Below, one piece after another: positions 16,903-24,675 of a stretch of DNA of 64,000 bases. The DNA comes from an uncultured Clostridia bacterium (GTDB taxonomy: Bacteria > Bacillota > Clostridia > Oscillospirales > Acutalibacteraceae), in NCBI GenBank assembly GCA_947598155.1, contig CANQFC010000002.1, positions 310,001 to 374,000 on the forward strand, in the 5' to 3' direction. Position numbers and translations under genes: made by a program. Every line of letters begins with the position of its first letter. Position 1 is the stretch's first letter. A model generated the notes under the pieces. The model was given only the letters and a program-made list of their open reading frames with translations, was not told the origin of the DNA and ran no database searches.

Positions 16903-17334
16903 TTATTCCTCAACGCCGTGCTCGTGTGTTTCGTTAAAATGGAACTGCGCCTCGTCATACTCAATCCCGTTTTTATCATAGTAATCGCGGACAGCCGCTT
17001 TTATTGCCTGCTCCGCCAATACGGAACAATGTATTTTAACCGCGGGAAGTCCGTCAAGAGCCTCAACGACCGCCTTATTTGTGAGCTTTAAAGCCTCCGA
17101 TAAAGGCTTGCCTTTTATAAGATCCGTTGCCATAGACGACGTGGCTATTGCCGAGGCGCAGCCGTAGGTGTTGAATTTAACGTCGGTGATAATGCCGTCA
17201 TCTATTTTAAGATACATTTTCATAATATCGCCGCATTTCGCGTTTCCGACCTCTCCTATGCCGTCCGCGTCCTCAATTTTACCGACATTGTGCGGATGCA
17301 CAAAATGCTCCATTACTTTTTCTGAATATTCCAT
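16903..17334 (-). CDS. iscU: Fe-S cluster assembly scaffold IscU/NifU-like
   Basis: A 143-residue scaffold protein on which [2Fe-2S]/[4Fe-4S] clusters are built. The three ligand cysteines are visible in NAKCGDIMKMY, TYGCASAIATSS and KIHCSVLAEQA. Compared with typical IscU it has a short C-terminal tail (from about residue 122) that is rich in acidic residues and His. The start codon overlaps the nifS stop by one base (TAATG), so the desulfurase and scaffold are translationally coupled. Confidence 0.94.
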   Translation of the reverse strand: MEYSEKVMEHFVHPHNVGKIEDADGIGEVGNAKCGDIMKMYLKIDDGIITDVKFNTYGCASAIATSSMATDLIKGKPLSEALKLTNKAVVEALDGLPAVKIHCSVLAEQAIKAAVRDYYDKNGIEYDEAQFHFNETHEHGVEE

Positions 17335-18515
17335 TACGCGTTACCTCTTTCTTTCTGTAATCTTTCCCATAAGGGCGACATATCGCGAAGTCTTTTTATG
17401 ATAGGCGGAACCTGTTCAATAATATAATCGGCCTGCTCTAATGTATTTTCCTCACAAAAGCTGAGACGCAGAGAGCCGTGAGCAATTTCGTGAGGAAGAC
17501 CTATTGAAAGCAAGACGTGGCTTGGGTCAAGAGAACCCGACGTACAGGCCGAACCGGATGAGGCCTGAATCCCTACCATATCAAGATAGAGCAAAAGCGA
17601 CTCGCCCTCAACGCCCTCAAAGCACATACTTACATTTCCCGGAAGTCTTGCGGTTCTGTCGCCGTTAACTCTGCTGCTCGGAATTTTAAGAAGGCCGTCA
17701 ATGACCCTGTCGCGGATTTCGCAAAGCTTTTTCGTATTTTCGCTTAAATTATCCGCCGCCTCTTTAAGCGCTGCCGCCATACCGACGATTGCGGGTACGT
17801 TTTCAGTACCGGCTCGGCGGTTCCTCTCCTGAGCGCCGCCCTCAATCAAATTCGGAAGTCTTATTCCGTTTTTGCAGTAAAGCGCTCCTATCCCCTTGGG
17901 ACCGTGAAATTTATGCCCCGACATTGAAAGCATATCAATGTTGTCATTTTGAACGTCAATCGGCAAATGCCCGACTGCCTGAACGGCGTCCGTATGGAAT
18001 AAAACGCCCCTTTCACGGCAAACCGCGCCGATTTCACGGATAGGCTGAACAGTTCCTATTTCATTGTTCGCAAACATTACCGTTACCAAAGCGGTGTCTT
18101 CACGAATGGCTTTTTTTAGGTCGTCAATATGAATTATACCGTTTTCGTAAACGTCAAGAAGAGTTATCTCAAAACCGTTTTTTTCAAGATATTTTAAAGT
18201 GTGCAAAACGGCGTGATGCTCAAATTTTGTGCTGATAATATGCTTTTTTCCCTTTTTAGCCATAAGCTCGGCCGTACCTTTTATAGCCCAGTTGTCACTT
18301 TCACTTCCGCCTGAGGTAAAGTAAATCTCATCAGACTTGCAGTTAAGTATATCTGCTATCTGAGCCCTTGCGTCACGCACAGCGTGAAAGGCGTTCTGCC
18401 CCACCGAGTGAAGGCTTGACGGATTGCCGTAAACGTCTTTAAAGCAAGGCATCATTGCATTTAACGCCGTATCGGAAATTTTCGTTGTCGCAGCGTTGTC
18501 CGCATAAACTTTCAT
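17334..18515 (-). CDS. nifS: Cysteine desulfurase NifS/IscS
   Basis: A PLP enzyme that converts cysteine to alanine and carries the sulfur as a persulfide. The PLP lysine is in [12 protein letters not shown] and the mobile catalytic Cys in the loop [16 protein letters not shown], with the IscS/NifS length of 393 residues. It heads the operon nifS-iscU-nadA-mnmA and probably supplies all three downstream functions. A consensus promoter covered by a palindrome lies 60 bases upstream (18575-18603), directly after iscR. Confidence 0.96.
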   Translation of the reverse strand: MKVYADNAATTKISDTALNAMMPCFKDVYGNPSSLHSVGQNAFHAVRDARAQIADILNCKSDEIYFTSGGSESDNWAIKGTAELMAKKGKKHIISTKFEHHAVLHTLKYLEKNGFEITLLDVYENGIIHIDDLKKAIREDTALVTVMFANNEIGTVQPIREIGAVCRERGVLFHTDAVQAVGHLPIDVQNDNIDMLSMSGHKFHGPKGIGALYCKNGIRLPNLIEGGAQERNRRAGTENVPAIVGMAAALKEAADNLSENTKKLCEIRDRVIDGLLKIPSSRVNGDRTARLPGNVSMCFEGVEGESLLLYLDMVGIQASSGSACTSGSLDPSHVLLSIGLPHEIAHGSLRLSFCEENTLEQADYIIEQVPPIIKRLRDMSPLWERLQKERGNA

Positions 18516-18574
18516 AAGCAGCCTCTTTCGTTATTGTTTATATTTTCACAGTAAATTACTATGAATTCTTCAAT

Positions 18575-18603
18575 ATCATACTACTTTACTATGATTATGT
18601 CAA
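18575..18603 (-). promoter_or_regulatory. nifS operon promoter overlapped by a candidate IscR operator
   Basis: Minus-strand TTGACA (18598-18603), 17-base spacer and TATGAT (18575-18580). A 21-bp near-perfect palindrome, ATCATAGTAAAGTAGTATGA plus T (18575-18595), covers the -10 and most of the spacer; only two pairs and the centre do not match. The nonamer TTACTATGA recurs exactly 30 bases away (18556-18564 and 18586-18594), about three helical turns. The position is that expected of a repressor site, and the adjacent gene encodes IscR. Confidence 0.75.
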
Positions 18604-18682
18604 TTATAAATTAAAAAAAATTTTGATTTTTTTATTACAGAAAATACATATAGATTATTGACAAATATGTTTTAAGTATTCG

Positions 18683-19120
18683 TCAGCACCCACAACCGCA
18701 GTTTCCCTTTTCATTATGCTTATCTACAAGATACTGAAGGGTTATTGAGTCCACAACATCGTTGACCGCGTCAAGTATTCTTTGCCAAATTTCAATGGTA
18801 ATGCAGTCGGTGCAGCGCTCGCAGGTGTTCTCCTCACCCTCAAGGCATATTACCGGGGCAAGGCTACCCTCTGCCACACGAAGTATTTCCCCTACCGTGT
18901 AATCTTTAGGCTCACGCGTAAGCCGATAGCCGCCCTGCGCGCCTCTTGTGCTTTCAACAAGATTTTGTTTTGAGAGCATTTTAATTATCTGCTCAAGGTA
19001 TTTTTCGCTTATATTCTGCCTTTGGGAAACGCTTTTAATTGAAATATATTCGCCGTTTCCGTTAATTGCAAGGTCAAGCATTAAACGCAGAGCATATCTT
19101 CCTTTAGTTGAAATTTTCAT
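18683..19120 (-). CDS. iscR: Rrf2 family Fe-S regulator IscR
   Basis: A 145-residue Rrf2 protein with the N-terminal winged helix (MKISTKGRYALRLMLDLA, recognition region NISEKYLEQIIKMLS, wing TRGAQGGYRL). The cluster region has CLEG, then C-x2-C-x2-C (TCERCTDC), spaced as in Clostridial IscR rather than E. coli, and a Cys-rich end (NCGCGC). It probably senses Fe-S status and represses the nifS operon that starts 168 bases downstream through the palindrome at 18575-18595. Confidence 0.9.
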   Translation of the reverse strand: MKISTKGRYALRLMLDLAINGNGEYISIKSVSQRQNISEKYLEQIIKMLSKQNLVESTRGAQGGYRLTREPKDYTVGEILRVAEGSLAPVICLEGEENTCERCTDCITIEIWQRILDAVNDVVDSITLQYLVDKHNEKGNCGCGC

Positions 19121-19136
19121 TTTTACACACTCTTTT

Positions 19137-19151
19137 TTGATATTATATCAA
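19137..19151 (-). promoter_or_regulatory. Perfect 15-bp palindrome just upstream of iscR
   Basis: TTGATATTATATCAA, symmetric about a single central base, 16 bases before the iscR start codon and containing a TATAAT on the minus strand. It could be a regulator site or a second -10 without a good -35. It does not resemble the palindrome before nifS. Confidence 0.4.
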
Positions 19152-19159
19152 ATTTATTT

Positions 19160-19220
19160 TAAATAAGGGACTGCCACGCCGAGCGGCGCGGCGCGGGGAA
19201 CATCTCGCCTAAAATATAAT
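19160..19220 (+). repeat. Dispersed intergenic repeat, copy 2 (with hairpin)
   Basis: The right-hand core is GCGGGGAACATCTCGCCTAA then AATATA (19191-19218). The left half has a 9-bp hairpin, GCCACGCCG (19173-19181) with CGGCGCGGC (19184-19192), with one mismatch, equivalent to the hairpin of copy 1. It lies between the GPH symporter terminator and iscR, inside the likely iscR leader. Confidence 0.65.
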
Positions 19221-19244
19221 AATACAAATTAAGTAGGAATTCAA
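19216..19244 (-). promoter_or_regulatory. Candidate iscR promoter at the edge of repeat copy 2
   Basis: Minus-strand TTGAAT (19239-19244), 17-base spacer, TATTAT (19216-19221). Transcription would run through repeat copy 2 into iscR with a leader of roughly 90 bases. Confidence 0.5.
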
Positions 19245-19254
19245 GAGAAAAAGA

Positions 19255-19284
19255 CAAAAAAACAGCGGAGAAAAATCTCCGCTG
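19255..19284 (-). terminator. Terminator after the GPH symporter
   Basis: Minus-strand stem CAGCGGAGA/TCTCCGCTG with a four-base loop (19263-19284), followed by seven T. It lies about 20 bases after the symporter stop codon. Confidence 0.88.
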
Positions 19285-19302
19285 ATGAAGAACAAATAAG
19301 CT

Positions 19303-20745
19303 TTACGCATTTTCGGTTTTTTCGCGGCGCTCCTGAAGTGCTTTTGAAATGGCCTGCTTTTTCTCACCTACTATGTCGTATTTAAGCATAGGTATTACCG
19401 AAAGCAGTGCAAGTATTCCGGGCAAAGCGGTGTATGCAAAGAAGATTATATCCTTTGTGCCGTTTGTAAAGTTACCCGACTCAAGCGCTCCGTAATAACC
19501 CGACGCCGAAACAAACACAAGCCCTACTGCCGTACCCAAAGCGAGGCAAACCTTAATTGTAAGGGTGAGTATAGAATACGCGGCGCCCTCCATTCTTTTG
19601 CCCGTTTCGTATTCATAGTAGTCAACAGCGTCTGCGGTCATAATCATGGGCATAAGGGTAACTGCGCCGAACTGAAGTCCTATGAGGAACAGCGAGGCGT
19701 AGAATAAAATTGTAAGCGCGGTGTTTTCGGGGTTTTGGAACCAAAAATGGCCTATTACGAAAGATAAAATAGATGCCGCAAAGCCATATACGGAAAGCAG
19801 TATATAAGCCTTTTTCTCATTGAGTTTTTTAATAAGTAAGGGGCAAAGCGCCATTGAAATCATTGAACCTACCGCTGTAACAATGCCCAAAACGGCGACA
19901 AGGTTTTGAGAGCCGAGTATAACAGTTGCGGCCTGAACCTGTATGCCCATTGCCATCTGCCTGCCGAAACCGAGAAAATAAGAGACAATTACAAGCATAA
20001 GCGGTTTATTGTCCTTTAAAGCCCTTACCATATCGCCCGCCGTAGTCTTCTCATTTGACTCTACCTTAACTCTCTCTTTATTTAAAAGAGGTATGAGCGC
20101 GAAAAGAACACAGCCGAAAATTGCCGTAAGTATCGCCGTGCCGAGAAATTCCGAAGAAATCATAGGCGTATCGGTCTGACCCTTTTCAACAATAACCTTT
20201 GAGCCGCCCGGTATGATAAGGCACACAATGGGAACTATGACAACGCAGGCGGAGAACCCTATCTGCTTAAATGTGTTTGAAATGGAAACAACATTCGTTC
20301 TCTCGGTTGGGTCGGGCGTAAGAGCCGAGGCTATGCCCTGCGAGGGAACATCGCCCATAGTCATGGCAATGCTCCAGATAAGATATGTAATGAATATCCA
20401 CACATAAAGCCCGAATCCCTTAAACGGAACCTTTAAGAATACAACTGCCGTAAAAATAAGCAACGGAGCGAGTGAATAAATAATCATAGGTTTAAATTTG
20501 CCGAGCTTTGATTTTGAACGGTCAAGCATATTGCCTACTACGGGGTCGGCAACGGCGGAAACAATTTTGGCAACGAGTATTAAAATTGCGACAACGCTCA
20601 CATTCGCGCCCAAAATCGAGCCGTCAAATTCCGCCTGATATGAATTGAGCAGGCCGACTATCGCCTGAAAGCCGAAAAGGCCGAGGGAATAAGCGGCAAT
20701 TTCTTTAAAATTCATATACTTTTTTGACTGCGTGTTTTCGCTCAT
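19303..20745 (-). CDS. GPH-family sugar:cation symporter (MFS)
   Basis: A 480-residue polytopic protein of the glycoside-pentoside-hexuronide:cation symporter family, with about 12 membrane segments. Family marks include DPVVGNMLDRSKSKLGKFKP near residues 65-85, the loop with its conserved Asp and Arg/Lys, and GDVPSQGIASALTPDPTERT after the fourth segment. The substrate is probably a sugar or glycoside; the location after the arabinose operon suggests an arabinoside or pentose, which is inference. It has its own promoter (20779-20808) behind repeat copy 3 and a terminator after it. Confidence 0.88.
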   Translation of the reverse strand: MSENTQSKKYMNFKEIAAYSLGLFGFQAIVGLLNSYQAEFDGSILGANVSVVAILILVAKIVSAVADPVVGNMLDRSKSKLGKFKPMIIYSLAPLLIFTAVVFLKVPFKGFGLYVWIFITYLIWSIAMTMGDVPSQGIASALTPDPTERTNVVSISNTFKQIGFSACVVIVPIVCLIIPGGSKVIVEKGQTDTPMISSEFLGTAILTAIFGCVLFALIPLLNKERVKVESNEKTTAGDMVRALKDNKPLMLVIVSYFLGFGRQMAMGIQVQAATVILGSQNLVAVLGIVTAVGSMISMALCPLLIKKLNEKKAYILLSVYGFAASILSFVIGHFWFQNPENTALTILFYASLFLIGLQFGAVTLMPMIMTADAVDYYEYETGKRMEGAAYSILTLTIKVCLALGTAVGLVFVSASGYYGALESGNFTNGTKDIIFFAYTALPGILALLSVIPMLKYDIVGEKKQAISKALQERREKTENA

Positions 20746-20778
20746 AAAGTATGCTCCTTTACATCAAAGATTAGGCTA

Positions 20779-20808
20779 AGTATATCACAAAAAGGCGTTA
20801 TCCGTCAA
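20779..20808 (-). promoter_or_regulatory. Promoter of the GPH symporter gene
   Basis: Minus-strand TTGACG (20803-20808), 18-base spacer, TATACT (20779-20784), about 30 bases before the start codon. It lies downstream of repeat copy 3, so the symporter need not depend on the arabinose operon promoter. Confidence 0.7.
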
Positions 20809-20860
20809 TATTATTAACGAATTATAACTCCCAAAAACAGTGGCTTTGAATTTTTAATTT

Positions 20861-20912
20861 ATACTCACCGTCAAGTGGTATGGCAAGCGGAGGACATATT
20901 TTGCCTAAGTTA
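20861..20912 (+). repeat. Dispersed intergenic repeat, copy 3
   Basis: The core is GCGGAGGACATATTTTGCCT then AAGTTAC (20887-20912), the most diverged right half; the hairpin is not kept. It begins at the stop codon of the flavin reductase gene, as copy 1 does at mnmA. Confidence 0.5.
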
Positions 20913-22979
20913 CAAAGACATTACTGCGTCGTAAGCCGTGGCGGTTGCGTTGCGGATTCTGCCCGTCTTTAATGAATCGCCGACGTTCAAAATCTTTATA
21001 CCGCTGTTTTTAAGCTCCTCGTAAAGATTGCAGTCGGGCTTTGAGCCGAGCGCCAAAACGACTGCGTCTACAAATAATTCGCAGGTTTTCTTAGTTTTGA
21101 CGTTTTCGGTAATCACCCTGCCGTCATATATTTCAGAAAGCTTTTCGCCTGTCAAAAATACAGTCTGTTTTTCACGAAGGCGCGGCATAATATCGTCAAG
21201 ATGCTGCATCCAAGTACCGGGGGCAACGGTTTCCGCCATTTCTATAACGGTAGTTTTGCAGCCGTTTTCATTGAGATATTCAGCCGTTTCAAGCCCGGTC
21301 ATACCCGAACCTATCACAGCGACGTTTTTGTTATTGATAACCGTTTTTCCTGTCAGCACGTCTTCAAAGGTGCAGACAAAATCTTCACTGTAATTTCCGC
21401 CGAACCGCGGTTTAAGCGGCTTACTGCCGGAGGCGCAAATTACAGCATACGGATTATATTTTTTTATAATTTCGGCGTTAGCCTCCGTTTTAAGAAGGAT
21501 TTCCACGCCCTCTTCAGCGCAGAGCGAAACCAAATCTTCAATAAACCAGCCTATTTTCGCCTTATGCGGCGGAGCAGAAGCGAGCTTTAACTGACCGCCC
21601 GCTTTATCGCTTTTTTCTAAAACAGTGACGGAAAATCCCCTAAGAGCCGCTATATAAGCCGAGGTAAGACCCGAAGCGCCCGCGCCGATGACAACGATTT
21701 TTCTTCCGTTGCCGTTTTTTTCGATTTTCTTGCCTTCATTACCGACAAACGGGTTGACCGCGCACTCGCCGTGGCCGCCGATATACGCGTTATTCTGCAT
21801 TGATTCAATGCAGTTAAGACAGCAGATACAGCGCCTTATTGTCCTGCCGTCACGCGCTTTTTGCGCCCAGTCGGGGTCGGCGATATGCGGCCTGCCGAGA
21901 GATACGAAATCCTGAACGCCCTCTTTAAGCTGAGTTTCCGCCTGTTCGGGAGAGCGGATAAGATTTGCCGCTATTACAGGGATACCGACGGCCTCCTTGA
22001 CCGCTTTGGCCATATATTTACGCCAACCGGGTTCAAACGAAACAGGCTCAAGCCAATAGTTAAACGCGTCGTACCCTCCGGAGGAAACGTCAATTGCGTC
22101 AACGCCTATTCGCTCAAGCTCTTTTGCTATTTTTACGCCCTCTTTAAGTGAATACCCTTTATTTGGCTCGCCGATGTATGAATAGCACTCGTCAACCGTC
22201 AGGCGGACAATAAGAGGAAAGCCCTCGCCGCACCTTTCTCTTATGCCGTTTATTATATTAGTGATAAATCTCATACGGTTCTCAAAGCTACCGCCGTATT
22301 CATCTGTCCTCCGATTTGTTACCGGGCTAAAGAACTGCTGAAGAAGATAGCCGTGAGACGCGTGAAGCTCAACGCCGTCGCACCCGGCGTTTTTAACGCG
22401 AACCGCGCCGTCGATAAAATTCTTTTCAAGCTCTTTTATCTCTTTATTTGTCAGAGCGCGCACCCTGCCACCTGAAAAATATGCGGGATCGCATTTAGAC
22501 GGCGCGACCGATGACGGAACTATATTTTTTTGAATCAGTTTAGGCCCTATTGCGGGCGTAAGCTTATAAAGGAGCTTACCGTAAGCTCCCTTTGTCGCTT
22601 TCTCAGCGGCGATGCTTAAAGGGACAGTGCCGACAAGCAGACCTACATTCTGGCGGCCCGGGTGGTGAAGTTGTACAAAAAGCTTTGCGCCGTGCCTGTG
22701 GATTCTGTCAGCCATTTCGCGGAGAGGCTCGATTATTTTGTCAGAACTTACGGAAAGCTGTGCGAAGGCCGCCGCGCCCGTCTTATCGTTTATTCTTGTT
22801 ATCTCGGTAATTATAAGACCGGCGCCGCCCTTGGCGCGCTCCTCGTAATAATCCATCATTTTTTCGGTAGGTCTGCCGTCAAATTTACCGAAACCCATAA
22901 GCATAGGCGCCATAACGATTCGGTTTTTTATCTCGCAGGAACCGATTTTCATAGGCGTAAAAAGCATTTTTTCACTCAT
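20910..22979 (-). CDS. Old-Yellow-Enzyme-type Fe-S flavin reductase (NADH:flavin oxidoreductase)
   Basis: A 689-residue enzyme of the 2,4-dienoyl-CoA reductase / enoate reductase / BaiCD type. An FMN-binding TIM barrel (residues 1-370; HASHGYLLQQFFSP, RRTDEYGGSFENR) is followed by a [4Fe-4S] cluster site with C-x2-C-x2-C then about 15 residues to the last Cys (CICCLNC ... ECAVNP), an FAD domain (VVIGAGASGLTSA) and an NAD(P)H domain (VIGSGMTGLE). Such enzymes reduce activated C=C bonds. The start overlaps the preceding SDR gene by 8 bases, so the pair is translationally coupled. The substrate is unknown; enones, dienoyl-CoA, bile acid or steroid intermediates and plant phenolics are all possible. 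Confidence 0.88.
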   Translation of the reverse strand: MSEKMLFTPMKIGSCEIKNRIVMAPMLMGFGKFDGRPTEKMMDYYEERAKGGAGLIITEITRINDKTGAAAFAQLSVSSDKIIEPLREMADRIHRHGAKLFVQLHHPGRQNVGLLVGTVPLSIAAEKATKGAYGKLLYKLTPAIGPKLIQKNIVPSSVAPSKCDPAYFSGGRVRALTNKEIKELEKNFIDGAVRVKNAGCDGVELHASHGYLLQQFFSPVTNRRTDEYGGSFENRMRFITNIINGIRERCGEGFPLIVRLTVDECYSYIGEPNKGYSLKEGVKIAKELERIGVDAIDVSSGGYDAFNYWLEPVSFEPGWRKYMAKAVKEAVGIPVIAANLIRSPEQAETQLKEGVQDFVSLGRPHIADPDWAQKARDGRTIRRCICCLNCIESMQNNAYIGGHGECAVNPFVGNEGKKIEKNGNGRKIVVIGAGASGLTSAYIAALRGFSVTVLEKSDKAGGQLKLASAPPHKAKIGWFIEDLVSLCAEEGVEILLKTEANAEIIKKYNPYAVICASGSKPLKPRFGGNYSEDFVCTFEDVLTGKTVINNKNVAVIGSGMTGLETAEYLNENGCKTTVIEMAETVAPGTWMQHLDDIMPRLREKQTVFLTGEKLSEIYDGRVITENVKTKKTCELFVDAVVLALGSKPDCNLYEELKNSGIKILNVGDSLKTGRIRNATATAYDAVMSL

Positions 22980-23772
22980 CCCATTTTACCCCTGTTCCGT
23001 TTTTTATATTTTCTTTGTACTCATTAAATTTACGCTTTTCAAGCGCCCAATATGCCGTTCTTACAGGCGGGCATACTCCCATAAGCACCTTTGAAACGCC
23101 GAAAAGCGCGCAGGGGCTTACCTTTTTCCTGCCTTTTTCAATGCCTTTTACCATTTTTCTCGCAACAACGTCCGCCTTTTGCACGGGGAACGGTTTTTTA
23201 TACACAATAGGAGCGGACGCTTTAAAAAAGCCTGTTTCTGTTGCAACGGGATAAAGACAGGTCAGCTGTACGTTATCCGGCTTTTCAAGGCGCACGCCCT
23301 GCTGAAAACCGTGCATAGCAAATTTTGAAGAGGCGTACACCGTAAATCCCGGCATTGCCATCTCGCCTATTGCGGAAACGGTTATTGCGAAAATTCCTTT
23401 TCTCCCGTTCAGATAATTAACGTATCTCTGATATGTATAAATCGGAGAGAACACGTTTGTATCAAACATCGCCCTTACTCTGTCCCAATCGCAGTAATTC
23501 ATTTCCTCATAATAAGGGTAGCCTGCGTTTGCGTAGAAGATGTCGATAAAATCAAATATTTCCTCAGCCTTCGCAAAAATCTCATCGACGGATTCTTTTG
23601 TTGAAACGTCTTTTTGCATAACAATGATATTTTCGCTTGCCATTGTTTCCAGCACATCGGTATTTTTGTCAACACAAAGGATTTTGTTGCCCCCTGACGC
23701 CAAAATTTTCAGCGTCTCAAGCCCTATTCCGCTGTTACAGCCCGTTAAGACTATATTTTTATTTTGAATCAC
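22972..23772 (-). CDS. Short-chain dehydrogenase/reductase
   Basis: A 266-residue classical SDR. The nucleotide motif TGCNSGIG is at residues 10-17, the NAG-like ANAG motif appears as FYANAGYP, the catalytic Ser lies in TVSAIGEMAMPG and Tyr/Lys in YASSK. The C-terminal portion carries a hydrophobic stretch (SKVLMGVCPPVRTAYWALEK), seen in SDRs that use membrane-associated or hydrophobic substrates. The start is GTG. It overlaps the flavin reductase gene and follows the 53-codon ORF of the arabinose operon. A keto/hydroxyl reaction next to a C=C reduction suggests sequential steps on one compound. Confidence 0.88.
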   Translation of the reverse strand: MIQNKNIVLTGCNSGIGLETLKILASGGNKILCVDKNTDVLETMASENIIVMQKDVSTKESVDEIFAKAEEIFDFIDIFYANAGYPYYEEMNYCDWDRVRAMFDTNVFSPIYTYQRYVNYLNGRKGIFAITVSAIGEMAMPGFTVYASSKFAMHGFQQGVRLEKPDNVQLTCLYPVATETGFFKASAPIVYKKPFPVQKADVVARKMVKGIEKGRKKVSPCALFGVSKVLMGVCPPVRTAYWALEKRKFNEYKENIKNGTGVKWDE

Positions 23773-23800
23773 ACATATCCCCGTCCCTTTTAAGTGTAGT

Positions 23801-23962
23801 TTAATTCAAATAATCTTCCATACCCATTTTTTCGGTCAAATCGCCGAGACTTTTGTCATACTGAGCTTTAGTAATTGCGCCGTGAGAGAGAAATGTGTCA
23901 AGAAGTTCTTTCTGATTTTTAAACAGCTCTATTTTCTTTTCATCGGGTTTATTCATTGACAT
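23801..23962 (-). CDS. 53-residue SHOCT-like small protein
   Basis: A small, helical, charged protein starting MSMNKPDEKKIELFKNQ. The pattern LLDTFLSHGAITKAQYD followed by a second helix resembles the SHOCT short-C-terminal domain (helix, GxIT, helix), usually an oligomerisation module. The start is the ATG at 23960-23962 with AAAGGA 9 bases before; it overlaps the end of araD by a few bases, so it is translationally coupled. The open frame extends further upstream into araD, but those codons are not taken as translated. Function unknown. Confidence 0.7.
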   Translation of the reverse strand: MSMNKPDEKKIELFKNQKELLDTFLSHGAITKAQYDKSLGDLTEKMGMEDYLN

Positions 23963-23966
23963 AAAA

Positions 23967-24665
23967 TCAATCCTTTTTCTGACCGTAATAGGCGTTTGCT
24001 CCGTGCTTACGAAGATAGTGCTTGTCAAGAAGTTCCTGCTGCATGGGCGGAATATCGGGATTCAGCATAAGGTTGTGCCAAGCCATAAACGCGATTTCTT
24101 CAAGTACGACCGCATTGTGAACCGCGTTAAAAGGGTCTTTGCCCCAGCAAAACGGGCCGTGGCTGTAAACGAGTACCGACGGAATATCGTCAGGGCTTTT
24201 GCCGTTAAAGGTTTCTATGATTACGTTGCCCGTTTCAAGCTCATATTTGCCTCCTATTTCTTCGGGAGTCATTTTGCGTGTGCATGGAATTTCGCCGTAA
24301 AAATAGTCGCCGTGAGTAGTGCCTAAGGCAGGTATCCCCATCCCTAACTGAGCGAAAACGGTCGCCCAGCGCGAATGAGTATGGACTACGCCTTTTATAT
24401 TCGGGAACGCGTTATATAAAGCGCAGTGCGTGTCTGTGTCGGACGAGGGATTAAGTCTGCCTTCCACCTTTTTGCCTGTTTTCAGGTCAACAACGACCAT
24501 ATCCTCAGGTTTCATTGCATCATACTCTACTCCTGAGGGCTTAATAACCATCAAGCCGTTTTCACGGTCAACTCCCGAAACGTTGCCCCATGTAAAAGTT
24601 ACAAGGTTATATTCAGGCAAAAGAAGGTTAGATTCAAATACCTCTTGTTTTAACTGTTCAAGCAT
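23967..24665 (-). CDS. araD: L-ribulose-5-phosphate 4-epimerase
   Basis: A class II aldolase-fold zinc enzyme that converts L-ribulose-5-phosphate to D-xylulose-5-phosphate, the last step of L-arabinose entry into the pentose phosphate pathway. The 232-residue protein has the zinc His motif HTHSRWA near residues 95-101, the phosphate/active-site motif [14 protein letters not shown] and a C-terminal HAVLEEIA-like stretch. It follows araA by 10 bases. Length and motifs are normal. Confidence 0.95.
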   Translation of the reverse strand: MLEQLKQEVFESNLLLPEYNLVTFTWGNVSGVDRENGLMVIKPSGVEYDAMKPEDMVVVDLKTGKKVEGRLNPSSDTDTHCALYNAFPNIKGVVHTHSRWATVFAQLGMGIPALGTTHGDYFYGEIPCTRKMTPEEIGGKYELETGNVIIETFNGKSPDDIPSVLVYSHGPFCWGKDPFNAVHNAVVLEEIAFMAWHNLMLNPDIPPMQQELLDKHYLRKHGANAYYGQKKD

Positions 24666-24675
24666 AATTTACCTC

